This document shows, piece after piece, positions 11,201 through 24,699 of a DNA stretch of 64,000 bases; position 1 is the stretch's first letter; each line of letters begins with the position of its first letter. The stretch lies in contig OY754982.1 of NCBI GenBank assembly GCA_963576475.1, positions 16,992,217 to 17,056,216 of the forward strand. Direction: 5' to 3'. The DNA comes from Molanna angustata. Its lineage: Eukaryota > Arthropoda > Insecta > Trichoptera > Molannidae. Below the pieces are notes generated by a model that was given only the letters and a program-made list of their open reading frames with translations, made no database searches and had not been told where the DNA came from. Made by a program: the position numbers and the translations under genes.

Positions 11201-12460
11201 CGAAGAATATGAACTAAATTGATGTTTAAGAATAGTTTTTTTTTAAGAAATATTGCAACACCGTGATATTTATTACCTAAATAAAATGGCATATAAGGTA
11301 CGTGTGTAAATTTGCTATTTTTTAGTATCCGAAATTTGAGCGTCCAAAATTGGACATTTGCATATTTTGTAGACATTTTAATTATGATAAAACAAAAGCG
11401 ATACTATTGAACTGATGGATATTTTTGGAATAGCATATATAACATTTTTATCATTTTACACCTCCTGTATAAAACGACATAACGTAATTTCTATCAGAGT
11501 ATAGTACCTACACAGTAGCTAACATTATTAAATGTAGTCAATATCTTGTATATAAATAATTAATTAATTCCAGAAAAATATGGTAATGAAATATAAGATT
11601 TGTGCCACGTTTGATTGAAAAGTTTATACAAAAAGATAATTTAATACCACACACCCATCATATAGTAGTGAAGATGGATTTTTTTTAACCCAAAATACAT
11701 TATCACAATATACAAACAATAAATATAATATAAAAAATACAATCCAAATTAATTAAAAATATTATAACATTGTTTTGTTTGGTATAAACCACGTCACTAG
11801 ATATTTAATATACACGCTGGCTGACGGTCCAATTTGCTTCTAAATGAACTCAATGTGATTGATTATATGAGTCACAGCCGGAATTAGAGGAAATAGAATC
11901 TCGCCGAGATAAGGTCCCTCTAGTTTATTTTTAGACCCAGTCGTCTTGAAGCAGCCACCGCTAGATGACTTCATCACCCGTCAAGGAATGTGGTGGATAA
12001 ATCAACAAGTAACTGCTAGTCTGGATGCTGGATTCACTGAAATATACTTGACACGAGACCGTGGTCCGAATAGCATTAGATAAGACTCGTCTCATAAATT
12101 GAATAATCTAGATTATTGACATTTTTGCTGTGACTGCCCAATGCCAGCATTGTCTTAACATTCTTGAAATATCGTCTGTCTTGTTAGGAATGTCAAAATA
12201 CATTAAACAAGAGATATTTCTTTTATTTGTAACATAAAAATTAAAGTTTGAAACAATATAAAGGATAACTAACTTAAGACGAAATGAATGAATGAATGAA
12301 TAATATATTTCCAACAGTATAAATATTACAAAGGAACAAAATACAATTTAATTTATACTTAATTACAGTTTTACAATAATTTTTTTTTCACACATTTGGA
12401 AATTTACTGCCTCGCTAGACATAGTCTGTTAAATGTTGAATCGATTTACTTAATATTTTT
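8241..12460. other. Long AT-rich stretch without recognisable gene
   Basis: All open frames are short and have the composition expected from AT-rich non-coding DNA. Small items include a diverged direct repeat GTAAGNCAGGTGGTG (about 8663 and 8731), a duplicated TTTTAAATACCACGTAACAAA at 10010-10050, and a GTTCGTTCGTTCG run at about 9778. If this is intronic, no exon is obvious. Confidence 0.4.
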
Positions 12461-13300
12461 TTACTCTCCACACTATGGAATAGGGGAGAGTCATGATTTC
12501 GCAAAATTTAAGCGTATTTTTTTTACATCAATTTCTCAATGGGTATCATGTAGAGAATGCACACTATGAGTTTCGTCGTGATGTGTTTGTGTGTATGGCG
12601 TATACGCTGTACGCCGTACGCCGTACGCCGTAGCATTTATCTTTTTTGTGTCCTCTCTACAGCCCAAACTATAAGTCTGATCGACTTCATATTAACATCA
12701 TATGTGTAAAGTGCAAAGACCTAGAGCTGATTAGTTTTCCATAGACAACTTTTGATTTCTTCTCTATGAATTCATCATTTACGTTGTTTTTTTTTTGTGT
12801 CCTCTCTGCAGCCCAAACTATAAGTCCGATTGACTTCATATTGATATCACATGTGTTTAGTCCATAAACTTAGAGCTGATTAGTTTTCCATAGACAACGG
12901 TTCATTTTTTCCCAATGTTTCTTTATGATTTCATCTATTAAAACTGAAAAAATGCTCTCACGACCTGGAAATTAGAGATATTTTAATTTGGTTTCAACTA
13001 TTTATACAACACCAAGAATCTTCATAAAATTGTATTCAAAGTTGGTCAATGTTAAAAGAAAAATATTCAACGGTTTCAAAAATTATATTTTATTTAATGG
13101 ATATTTGTATGAAACTTATATGTAACAAGAGAATTTTTTTATATTTGGCAATGATCAGTTCATTGATTTCATATTGATAGAAGAATATTAATAGCTTGAA
13201 CTTAGAACTGATTAGCTTTTCATAGATATCATATAATTTCTTCATATGATATCACGTGTAAACATTGTCAAAATGCTCTAACGCTCTTTGAAACAAAATT
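12461..13300. repeat. Degenerate left flank of the satellite array
   Basis: Two copies of a block starting CTCTCTRCAGCCCAAACTAT lie 149 bp apart (about 12653 and 12802). Each ends in CTGATTAGTTTTCCATAGAC. The latter matches the satellite monomer segment CTGATTAGCTTTCCATAAAT, and the preceding ATGTGTAAAG/AGCTTGAACATAG part also aligns loosely. 12930-13300 contains one or two strongly diverged monomers. A small (TACGCCG)n run is at 12606-12632. This is the older, decayed edge of the array, or the sequence from which it was amplified. Confidence 0.6.
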
Positions 13301-16300
13301 TATCTGCTTTTTTTAAAATATTTCATACAACATAAGCAGTCTTCACTATACTGCATTAATAGTTTGTCTATCTTAACATAAAAATATACTATCGGAAGAA
13401 AATTTATATTCCTGGTAGTAACATTTAGTATGAATAAAAATGTAATTAGATAAATTTCTATGTATGGAAACGTTTAGTAATTTGATTTCATGTTATAATG
13501 TAAAGAGCTTGAACATAGAACTGATTAGCTTTCCATAAATACCAAAAAAATCTTCATATGATATCACCTGTCCAAATTTGGAAAATGCTCTCGCGTTCTT
13601 TAGAACAAAATTTATCTGCTTTTTTTAAAATATTTCATACAACATAAGCATTCTTCACTATACTGCATTAATAGTTTGTTTATCTTAACATAAAAATATA
13701 CTATCGGAAGAAAATTTATATTCCTGATAGTAACATTTAGTATGAATAATAATGTAATTAGATAAATTTCTATGTATGGAAAAGTTCAGTAATTTGATTT
13801 CATGTTATAATGTAAAGAGCTTGAACATAGAACTGATTAGCTTTCCATAAATAACAAAAAAAATCTTCATATAATATCACGTGTCAAAATTTTGAAAATG
13901 CTCTCGCGTTCTTTAAAACAAAATTTATCTGCTTTTTTTAAAATATTTCATACAACATAAGCATTCTTCACTATACTGCATTAATATTTTGTTTATCTTA
14001 ACATAAAAATATACTATCGGAAGAAAATTTATATTCCTGGTAGTAACATTTAGTATGAATAATAATGTAATTAGATAAATTTCTATGTATGGAAAAGTTC
14101 AGTAATTTGATTTCATGTTATAATGTAAAGAGCTTGAACATAGAACTGATTAGCTTTCCATAAATAACAAAAAAAATCTTCATATAATATCACGTGTCAA
14201 AATTTTGAAAATGCTCTCGCGTTCTTTAAAACAAAATTTATCTGCTTTTTTTAAAATATTTCATACAACATAAGCATTCTTCACTATACTGCATTAATAG
14301 TTTGTCTATCTTAACATAAAAATATACTATCGGAAGAAAATTTATATTCCTGGTAGTAACATTTAGTATGAATAAAAATGTAATTAGATAAATTTCTATG
14401 TATGGAAAAGTTCAGTAATTTGATTTCATGTTATAATGTAAAGAGCTTGAACATAGAACTGATTAGCTTTCCATAAATAACAAAAAAAATCTTCATATGA
14501 TATCACCTGTCAAAATTTGGAAAATGCTCTCGCGTTCTTTAGAACAAAATTTATCTGCTTTTTTTTAAATATTTCATACAACATAAGCATTCTACACCAT
14601 ACTGCATTAAAAGTTTGTCTATCTTATCATAAAAATATACTATCGGAAGAAAATTTATATTCCTGATAGTAACATTTAGTATGAATAATAATGTAATTAG
14701 ATAAATTTCTATGTATGGAAAAGTTCAGTAATTTGATTTCATGTTATAATGTAAAGAGCTTGAACATAGAACTGATTGGTTTTCCATAAATAACAAAAAA
14801 AATCTTCATATAATATCACGTGTCAAAATTTTGAAAATGCTCTCGCGTTCTTTAAAACAAAATTTATCTGCTTTTTTTAAAATATTTCATACAACATAAG
14901 CATTCTTCACTATACTGCATTAATAGTTTGTTTATCTTAACATAAAAATATACTATCGGAAGAAAATTTATATTCCTGATAGTAACATTTAGTATGAATA
15001 AAAATGTAATTAGATAAATTTCTATGTATGGAAACGTGTAGTAATTTGATTTCATGATATAATGTAAAGAGCTTGAACATAGAACTGATTAGCTTTCCAT
15101 AAATAACAAAAAAATTCTTCATATGATATCACCTGTCAACATTTGAAAAATGCTCTCGCGTTCTTTAAAACAAAATTTATCTGCTTTTTTTAAAATATTT
15201 CATACAACATAAGCATTCTACACCATACTGCATTAAAAGTTTGTCTATCTTATCATAAAAATATACTATCGGAAGAAAATTTATATTCCTGATAGTAACA
15301 TTTAGTATGAATAATAATGTAATTAAATAAATTTCTATGTATGGAAAAGTTCAGTAATTTGATTTCATGTTATAATGTAAAGAGCTTGAACATAGAACTG
15401 ATTAGCTTTCCATAAATAACAAAAAAAATCTTCATATGATATCACCTGTCAAAATTTGGAAAATGCTCTCGCGTTCTTTAGAACAAAATTTATCTGCTTT
15501 TTTTAAAATATTTCATACAACATAAGCATTCTACACCATACTGCATTAAAAGTTTGTCTATCTTATCATAAAAATATACTATCGGAAGAAAATTTATATT
15601 CCTGATAGTAACATTTAGTATGAATAATAATGTAATTAGAGAAATTTCTATGTATGGAAAAGTTCAGTAATTTGATTTCATGTTATAATGTAAAGAGCTT
15701 GAACATAGAACTGATTAGCTTTCCATAAATAACAAAAAAATTCTTCATATGATATCACCTGTCAAAATTTGAAAAATGCTCTCGCGTTCTTTAAAACAAA
15801 ATTTATCTGCTTTTTTTAAAATATTTCATACAACATAAGCATTCTTCACTATACTGCATTAATAGTTTGTCTATCTTAACATAAAAATATACTATCGGAA
15901 GAAAATTTATATTCCTGATAGTAACATTTAGTATGAATAATAATGTAATTAGATAAATTTCTATGTATGGAAACGTGTAGTAATTTGATTTCATGATATA
16001 ATGTAAAGAGCTTGAACATAGAACTGATTAGCTTTCCATAAATAACAAAAAAATTCTTCATATGATATCACCTGTCAAAATTTGAAAAATGCTCTCGCGT
16101 TCTTTAAAACAAAATTTATCTGCTTTTTTTAAAATATTTCATACAACATAAGCATTCTTCACTATACTGCATTAATAGTTTGTCTATCTTAACATAAAAA
16201 TATACTATCGGAAGAAAATTTATATTCCTGGTAGTAACATTTAGTATGAATAAAAATGTAATTAGATAAATTTCTATGTATGGAAAAGTTCAGTAATTTG

Positions 16301-19300
16301 ATTTCATGTTATAATGTAAAGAGCTTGAACATAGAACTGATTAGCTTTCCATAAATAACAAAAAAAATCTTCATATAATATCACGTGTCAAAATTTTGAA
16401 AATGCTCTCGCGTTCTTTAAAACAAAATTTATCTGCTTTTTTTAAAATATTTCATACAACATAAGCATTCTTCACTATACTGCATTAATAGTTTGTTTAT
16501 CTTAACATAAAAATATACTATCGGAAGAAAATTTATATTCCTGATAGTAACATTTAGTATGAATAAAAATGTAATTAGATAAATTTCTATGTATGGAAAC
16601 GTGTAGTAATTTGATTTCATGATATAATGTAAAGAGCTTGAACATAGAACTGATTAGCTTTCCATAAATAACAAAAAAATTCTTCATATGATATCACCTG
16701 TCAAAATTTGAAAAATGCTCTCGCGTTCTTTAAAACAAAATTTATCTGCTTTTTTTAAAATATTTCATACAACATAAGCATTCTTCACTATACTGCATTA
16801 ATAGTTTGTTTATCTTAACATAAAAATATACTATCGGAAGAAAATTTATATTCCTGGTAGTAACATTTAGTATGAATAAAAATGTAATTAGATAAATTTC
16901 TATGTATGGAAAAGTTCAGTAATTTGATTTCATGTTATAATGTAAAGAGCTTGAACATAGAACTGATTAGCTTTCCATAAATAACAAAAAAAATCTTCAT
17001 ATGATATCACCTGTCAAAATTTGGAAAATGCTCTCGCGTTCTTTAGAACAAAATTTATCTGCTTTTTTTAAAATATTTCATACAACATAAGCATTCTACA
17101 CCATACTGCATTAAAAGTTTGTCTATCTTATCATAAAAATATACTATCGGAAGAAAATTTATATTCCTGATAGTAACATTTAGTATGAATAATAATGTAA
17201 TTAAATAAATTTCTATGTATGGAAAAGTTCAGTAATTTGATTTCATGTTATAATGTAAAGAGCTTGAACATAGAACTGATTAGCTTTCCATAAATAACAA
17301 AAAAAATCTTCATATGATATCACCTGTCAAAATTTGGAAAATGCTCTCGCGTTCTTTAGAACAAAATTTATCTGCTTTTTTTAAAATATTTCATACAACA
17401 TAAGCATTCTACACCATACTGCATTAAAAGTTTGTCTATCTTATCATAAAAATATACTATCGGAAGAAAATTTATATTCCTGATAGTAACATTTAGTATG
17501 AATAATAATGTAATTAGAGAAATTTCTATGTATGGAAAAGTTCAGTAATTTGATTTCATGTTATAATGTAAAGAGCTTGAACATAGAACTGATTAGCTTT
17601 CCATAAATAACAAAAAAATTCTTCATATGATATCACCTGTCAAAATTTGAAAAATGCTCTCGCGTTCTTTAAAACAAAATTTATCTGCTTTTTTTAAAAT
17701 ATTTCATACAACATAAGCATTCTTCACTATACTGCATTAATAGTTTGTCTATCTTAACATAAAAATATACTATCGGAAGAAAATTTATATTCCTGATAGT
17801 AACATTTAGTATGAATAATAATGTAATTAGATAAATTTCTATGTATGGAAACGTGTAGTAATTTGATTTCATGATATAATGTAAAGAGCTTGAACATAGA
17901 ACTGATTAGCTTTCCATAAATAACAAAAAAATTCTTCATATGATATCACCTGTCAAAATTTGAAAAATGCTCTCGCGTTCTTTAAAACAAAATTTATCTG
18001 CTTTTTTTAAAATATTTCATACAACATAAGCATTCTTCACTATACTGCATTAATAGTTTGTCTATCTTAACATAAAAATATACTATCGGAAGAAAATTTA
18101 TATTCCTGGTAGTAACATTTAGTATGAATAAAAATGTAATTAGATAAATTTCTATGTATGGAAAAGTTCAGTAATTTGATTTCATGTTATAATGTAAAGA
18201 GCTTGAACATAGAACTGATTAGCTTTCCATAAATAACAAAAAAAATCTTCATATAATATCACGTGTCAAAATTTTGAAAATGCTCTCGCGTTCTTTAAAA
18301 CAAAATTTATCTGCTTTTTTTAAAATATTTCATACAACATAAGCATTCTTCACTATACTGCATTAATAGTTTGTTTATCTTAACATAAAAATATACTATC
18401 GGAAGAAAATTTATATTCCTGATAGTAACATTTAGTATGAATAAAAATGTAATTAGATAAATTTCTATGTATGGAAACGTGTAGTAATTTGATTTCATGA
18501 TATAATGTAAAGAGCTTGAACATAGAACTGATTAGCTTTCCATAAATAACAAAAAAATTCTTCATATGATATCACCTGTCAAAATTTGAAAAATGCTCTC
18601 GCGTTCTTTAAAACAAAATTTATCTGCTTTTTTTAAAATATTTCATACAACATAAGCATTCTTCACTATACTGCATTAATAGTTTGTCTATCTTAACATA
18701 AAAATATACTATCGGAAGAAAATTTATATTCCTGGTAGTAACATTTAGTATGAATAAAAATGTAATTAGATAAATTTCTATGTATGGAAAAGTTCAGTAA
18801 TTTGATTTCATGTTATAATGTAAAGAGCTTGAACATAGAACTGATTAGCTTTCCATAAATAACAAAAAATTTCTTCATATGATATCACCTGTCAAAATTT
18901 GGAAAATGCTTTCGCGTCCTTTAAAACAAAATTTATCTGCTTTTATTAAAATATTTCATACAACATAAGCATTCTACACCATACTGCATTAAAAGTTTGT
19001 CTATCTTATCATAAAAATATACTATCGGAAGAAAATTTATATTCCTGATAGTAACATTTAGTATGAATAATAATGTAATTAGAGAAATTTCTATGTATGG
19101 AAAAGTTCAGTAATTTGATTTCATGTTATAATGTAAAGAGCTTGAACATAGAACTGATTAGCTTTCCATAAATAACAAAAAAATTCTTCATATGATATCA
19201 CCTGTCAAAATTTGAAAAATGCTCTCGCGTTCTTTAAAACAAAATTTATCTGCTTTTTTTAAAATATTTCATACAACATAAGCATTCTTCACTATACTGC

Positions 19301-20640
19301 ATTAATAGTTTGTCTATCTTAACATAAAAATATACTATCGGAAGAAAATTTATATTCCTGGTAGTAACATTTAGTATGAATAAAAATGTAATTAGATAAA
19401 TTTCTATGTATGGAAAAGTTCAGTAATTTGATTTCATGTTATAATGTAAAGAGCTTGAACATAGAACTGATTAGCTTTCCATAAATAACAAAAAAAATCT
19501 TCATATAATATCACGTGTCAAAATTTTGAAAATGCTCTCGCGTTCTTTAAAACAAAATTTATCTGCTTTTTTTAAAATATTTCATACAACATAAGCATTC
19601 TTCACTATACTGCATTAATAGTTTGTTTATCTTAACATAAAAATATACTATCGGAAGAAAATTTATATTCCTGATAGTAACATTTAGTATGAATAAAAAT
19701 GTAATTAGATAAATTTCTATGTATGGAAACGTGTAGTAATTTGATTTCATGATATAATGTAAAGAGCTTGAACATAGAACTGATTAGCTTTCCATAAATA
19801 ACAAAAAAATTCTTCATATGATATCACCTGTCAAAATTTGAAAAATGCTCTCGCGTTCTTTAAAACAAAATTTATCTGCTTTTTTTAAAATATTTCATAC
19901 AACATAAGCATTCTTCACTATACTGCATTAATAGTTTGTCTATCTTAACATAAAAATATACTATCGGAAGAAAATTTATATTCCTGGTAGTAACATTTAG
20001 TATGAATAAAAATGTAATTAGATAAATTTCTATATATGGAAAAGTTCAGTAATTTGATTTCATGTTATAATGTAAAGAGCTTGAACATAGAACTGATTAG
20101 CTTTCCATAAATAACAAAAAATTTCTTCATATGATATCACCTGTCAAAATTTGGAAAATGCTTTCGCGTCCTTTAAAACAAAATTTATCTGCTTTTATTA
20201 AAATATTTCATACAACATAAGCATTCTACACCATACTGCAATAATAGTTTGTCTATCTTAACATAAAAATATACTGTCGATAGAAAATTTATTTTCCTGG
20301 TAGTAAAATTTAGTATGAATAAAAATGTATATAATAAGATAAATTTCTTATGTATGGAAAAGTTCAGTAATTTGATTTCATGTTATAATGTAAAGAGCTT
20401 GAACATCGAACTGATTAGCTTTTCATAAATAACAAAAATTTCTTCATATGATATTACGTGTCAAAATTGTCAAAATGCTCTAACGTCCTTTAAAACAAAA
20501 TTTATCTGCTTTTATTAAAATATTTCATACAACATTAGAATTCTTCACCATACTGCATTAATAGTTTGTCTATCTTAACATGAAAATATACTATCGTTAG
20601 AAAATTTATATTCTTGGTAGTAAAATTTAGAATGAATAAA
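13301..20640. repeat. 313-bp satellite DNA array, 24 monomers, with higher-order repeats
   Basis: Taking the anchor TATCTGCTTTT as monomer start, copies begin at 13301, 13613, 13926, 14239, 14552, 14865, 15178 and so on every 313 bp to 20186, then 20503. Diagnostic variants (TTCACT or TACACC; CTGGTAG or CTGATAG; AAAGTTCAG or AAACGTGTAG; ATATAATATCACGTG or ATATGATATCACCTG) show that monomers six apart are almost identical (15178 with 17056, 15491 with 17369, 15804 with 17682, 16117 with 17995, 16430 with 18308). Adjacent monomers differ at many sites. A second period of four monomers links 17995-19246 with 19247-20498. The 60-63 aa reverse-strand frames in each monomer are by-products of the repeat and not genes. 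Confidence 0.95.
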
Positions 20641-20740
20641 ATATTTCATTGTCAATATTTGTGGTGTGGAGAGTTTAGTGTTGGCCACAACCCACTCGTT
20701 TAATAATTAGTAGTGTCTACTAATTATTCGTATTTTAATA
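20641..20740. repeat. Right flank of the satellite: dispersed GTTGTGGCCAAC repeat end
   Basis: The sequence GTGTTGGCCACAACCCACTC at about 20680 is the reverse complement of a motif at 44707, 35800 (diverged), 37769, 47873, 48180 and 53209, and is also found near 55996. The array therefore abuts, or is part of, a member of a dispersed family. Just beyond is a perfect small palindrome AATAATTAGTAG/CTACTAATTATT (20702-20728). Confidence 0.55.
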
Positions 20741-22839
20741 AACTACCAACGGGTATTATGAAAAGGGTATGTATTAATTATTTATTTGAATCTTTCTGTA
20801 CATATACTTAGTACACTGGCGGGCTTATTGCCTAATGGCAATTTCTTCCAACCAACCAGAGTTAATGTTAAATATACAAAACAGTAATAATTTTCGTCGA
20901 TATTTGTTTGTATGTATCACAACCAAAGAATACAAAAATCCTTGTACGCAAGGACAATGATTTAAAAAAAGTTTTGATCACAGGGGAACTTTTTTTTCTA
21001 TCGAATATTTTTACATTTATATTTTTTATTTGTCGAATACAGAAACATTGGATATTTTTCCCTGATAGAGACGAACCAATTTCTCAATAGATGGCGTTGT
21101 AGAAAAAAATTCTTCGTGACATCATAGATGGCGATGGTGTTTTTAGCTTATTTTCTAACGAAGAGATTTTCATGATTAAGATATAACTAATTAACATTGG
21201 ATTGATAGGGAACTCAATAAAAAGGCATAATTGTTGAATGTTGCGCAAGCGCAAAAAGTGGTCACACAAACCAGCCGATGACAGGTCGCAAGCCCTGTAG
21301 GTGCCTTGAGTTCTTGGTTTACCAATTTCGTCTCTATTGAGATGTTAAAAAATTGTCATAATTTTTTATTTCTGTTTATCGACTTCAAAAGAAAAATCAA
21401 AATTTATTTTAATTTTTTTTTTCCGAAATTGTCATTTTTTGGATAAATCTAATAAAATGATCATAACTGTTGAACAATATTCATTAAAATGGACGCTTAT
21501 ATGATGTTCGTTATGTTTATAATATATACAAAACAAATCCGATCTCTTTGAAGATTGGCCAAAACTAACACATACGAATGAATCACTTGAAATTTCCCCG
21601 ACTTCAATGAACTTCCGAAAATAATAAACACAATATAGGTACATAATGTAATGTAATTATGGACCAATAAGGAGGGTGTGACATATCCACGCTATCGTAC
21701 CCAACTCAACTTTTGTTATATCAATATACGAATGTGGTTTTGAACCAACCCCTTTTAGAAAAGTCATGCTAACATATTATTTAATAAATGGTCATTTTTA
21801 TTTCATGGATACAGTTACGAAGCAATACGTTTTATTAGCGTAAAAAGCCAACATTGTTGAATTACTTAACTGATTAACGAAAAAAAATGCTTTGTTTTAT
21901 GTAATTGGTTAAAGTACTAAATAGTAACTTATCCTTCATATAGCTGATGAATTGACAAAAAATGAATAAAGTAAAATTCCTTATAATAATTATATCCATG
22001 ATATGGGTAATCGTGAGGGTTCTGATTTCGCCGGTTGGACCAGACTTGCCCTTCAGATAACTCGACATTGTAAATTGTAACTCACTGCAGATAATAATAT
22101 GTATATTCAAGAGACAATTAGAATTGTCGCTTTAATGATCGATCGTACAATATTTTATTTAATTTTCTTTGAAACCTTCGTTTTTCATAGCATAAAAATC
22201 CAGTTGGTTGCAATAAATTGGCAAATATGTACAAAATATATAAAAATATATAAGATAGTAGGACATTTATTTGGCTGTGTGAAAGCTCTGTTTAGCAACA
22301 GGCACGTAGTCTGCCAGAGTACTTCATATTATGTATAATCTATAGGTCAGTCTGGTCTAGAAGATCCGTCTCCTAAGTATGTATACCTAACAATATTATT
22401 ATATAATAGCAGAATGTACTTAAACAAGTGAAGAGACCTTTTTACGACGCCACAGTATCGGCAGGCGCCTTGCTTCTGGGCAACAGAGGCGGCACTTAAA
22501 CCAGACCCATTGCGACACAATTATTTACAATATTAGGTATAGAGAAAACAGGCCCGGGAGATAAGTTCATTGACTTTATATTTAATACATTTTTATCTTG
22601 GATTTTCGCCTATCGTGATCCTTGATTAGTGATATTTTGATTCCTTCTAACTATGATATATATTTATAATAGGATGATTTATGTAGCGCCATTTTCGTAA
22701 GAGTTCACATAAAGGAAGCTATGCTAAGTATATATTTTATAGTAAAATTTCGAATTGGGCCGAAAGTCATTAATTAATAATACGTATTTTTAAAGAACAC
22801 TATTTGACCGGTTGCGCGCAATGCACATTTCACCCAAAA
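20741..22839. other. AT-rich sequence with repeat fragments, no recognisable gene
   Basis: At 20815-20865 is GGCGGGCTTATTGCCTAATG with CTTCCAACCAACCA, a block that recurs at 26775, 50430-50475 (reversed), 54385-54425 (reversed) and 60880-60920. It behaves like a LINE or SINE 3' end. 21970-22060 is another copy of the fold-back family at 3328-3560. A TATAGCGCCATTTTCG-like motif at about 22680 is weakly related to the repeat at 35278. Confidence 0.4.
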
Positions 22840-23160
22840 AATCATGAAATCACCCTTAGAAATTAACAAATAATAAAGATAAAGTATTTTTTCACTGATT
22901 AGATTTTGACGACCGAACTATTTTCACCGAGTTGTCTCCGGATTATTGAGGTCTAAAAGAAACCAATATTGACTAGAATAATACAACAATACATCAAATA
23001 TTTACCGTGTTGCCAAATGTGTGGGCGGAGTTTCAGTGATTTTAATTTTTTTTCCGAGACAACTCGGCGAAAACGTTTGGCCGTAAAAAATCGAATCTGT
23101 GGAAAAATACCGTTTTCTATTTTATTTGTTAATTTTAAAATGAATTTTCATTCTGTTAAC
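22840..23160. repeat. Fold-back element, about 320 bp
   Basis: The left arm contains TTTTCACCGAGTTGTCTC (about 22921) and the right arm contains GAGACAACTCGGCGAAAA (about 23058). Outward pairing continues with small gaps through GATTTTGACG/ACGGCC..., TATTTTTT/GGAAAAATA and AAATTAACAAATAA/TTATTTGTTAATTTT, so each imperfect arm is about 95-100 bases around a centre of about 110. No coding capacity fits. The 85-aa frame at 22969-23226 crosses the arm and is spurious. Confidence 0.6.
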
Positions 23161-23912
23161 ACAAAAACTTTTGAATTGTTACCACCCTTTAAGTATTTGT
23201 TTTTAAACTCGCGACCACAGGATTAGTAGCCCACCGCATTTAGAATGTTAATAAATTTACATAAATATATAAAATTACAATACACATTTTAGTCTTTTGT
23301 TTTCTCCTTTAAATAAGCTAAATATAAAATTTAGATTCAAAACAAAACGTAAACTGTACAGAGTAAAAGTAATCTGACTCGTTTATGAATAAAAAGTTTT
23401 ATTTGTGATTATTCCTTGAAACTTTAACAATAACACCATCTAAAGGCATAACAATTACCATTGATATAAATCAAAATTCACGGTGTTAGTATACAACATA
23501 ACAACCTATATTATTATGAGTGCCATAGGTACCAAAATAATATAGTTATGACAACCATATAATGGTTACGGTGATATTAGATTTGATGTCTTTCAGTAGG
23601 TACCTATACCTACCTAATTATTATAATATTGGGGATTTATACGAAGGAAGTATTCCTTGGCACGAAAAACCATGGATATATTTTCAAAACTTTTCCAGAA
23701 ATTGGGTCACAGCTATAAACTAGAAATAAAAGTAAAACAATAATTTTATCAATGACATTTAATTGCATTGAAACCAAGAACAATCCTTCTAAGACACAAA
23801 GGTACTTATGTGAAAAAAAAATCTTCGTTCATCGCTCTTTACTCAAACGTGATCGAGAAAATCATAGCTATGATTCGAATTCGATCGAGATTTGCTTAAC
23901 CGTGCTTAATTT
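23161..23912. other. AT-rich sequence without recognisable gene
   Basis: Nothing recognised apart from scattered TAGGTACC motifs, for example GTAGGTACCTATACCTACCT at about 23596. Confidence 0.4.
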
Positions 23913-24095
23913 GCGCCGTGGCACAGTTGGTAAGCCGTTCGGTAACTGTGCGAGCGTCCTGGGTTCGACTCCCAGCAGAAGAGAAATTTATTTAAATTCA
24001 TTTCTCACGCATATATTGCTTCTCTGGGGTGGAAACACTGGTTAGTAATTGTCATACAGCAATAAACTCGCCACTTGCGCAGGGTGCAAGGAAGT
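23913..24095 (+). mobile_element. tRNA-derived SINE (family 2), forward copy
   Basis: The head has an A-box-like GTGGCACAGTTGGTAAGC at about 23919 and a B box GGGTTCGACTCCCAG at about 23961. The body includes AATTTATTTAAATTCATTTC, CTTCTCTGGGGTGGAAACACTGG and CAATAAACTCGCCACTTGCG. The same order occurs on the reverse strand at 60858-61055, which fixes the family and its length at about 180-200 bp. Open frames through it are not genes. Confidence 0.8.
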
Positions 24096-24699
24096 GTTTA
24101 TTATTTATTTTATATTAAGCAAAATATGTTATGTCAACGACCTTATAGTGTCAATAATCCCCACTCCAAATAAAAACCAAATCTTTCAAAGGGACATCAC
24201 GCAACGTAAACGAAAATCTTCCGACGATCATCTCCGAAATAAATAATAATATAAATAATTGACATGCAAACGTGTTTTGAGAACATCTATAGATAATCCG
24301 CTGACACAATACCAATGCCAAAAAAATAAATCGAGTGAGATGTCTCGACGGTGGTTTTGTAGGGGATTAAAAAATTGTAACCGAGCATTCAAACATATTA
24401 TGATTTCCTGATAGTTATTTATTTTTTCATTGAAATAAAGGAAATCGAAAGTTAAATAAATTTATCGTTTATGTAAAAACCGCAACCGCGTCACATGGGA
24501 GATCTTGGAGCAAATGAAATCTTGAATCTTGGACATATTTTAATGACAATATTAAGATTTATTGTGACAAAGTTACTTTTTGCTTTGCTGTGTTGCAAAA
24601 TTGCTGTAACAAAGAAACGAAAATTTTTTTTTTTTTTATTTATGTAACATTTTTTTTTGTTTAACAACATTGCAAATAACATTATACAATACATTATGA
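24096..24699. other. AT-rich sequence without recognisable gene
   Basis: Nothing recognised. 24700 onward is the 3'UTR of the reverse-strand LINE below. Confidence 0.4.

Noticed and set aside
14864..19817. Repeated reverse-strand frames of 61-63 codons in every few satellite monomers
   Set aside because: They exist only because the monomer lacks stops in those phases. Codon use is AT-rich noise, two phases overlap, and the frames are lost in monomers with single substitutions.
13301..20640. CRISPR array
   Set aside because: Units are 313 bp, nearly identical throughout and without unique spacers; the context is eukaryotic and no Cas-like genes exist.
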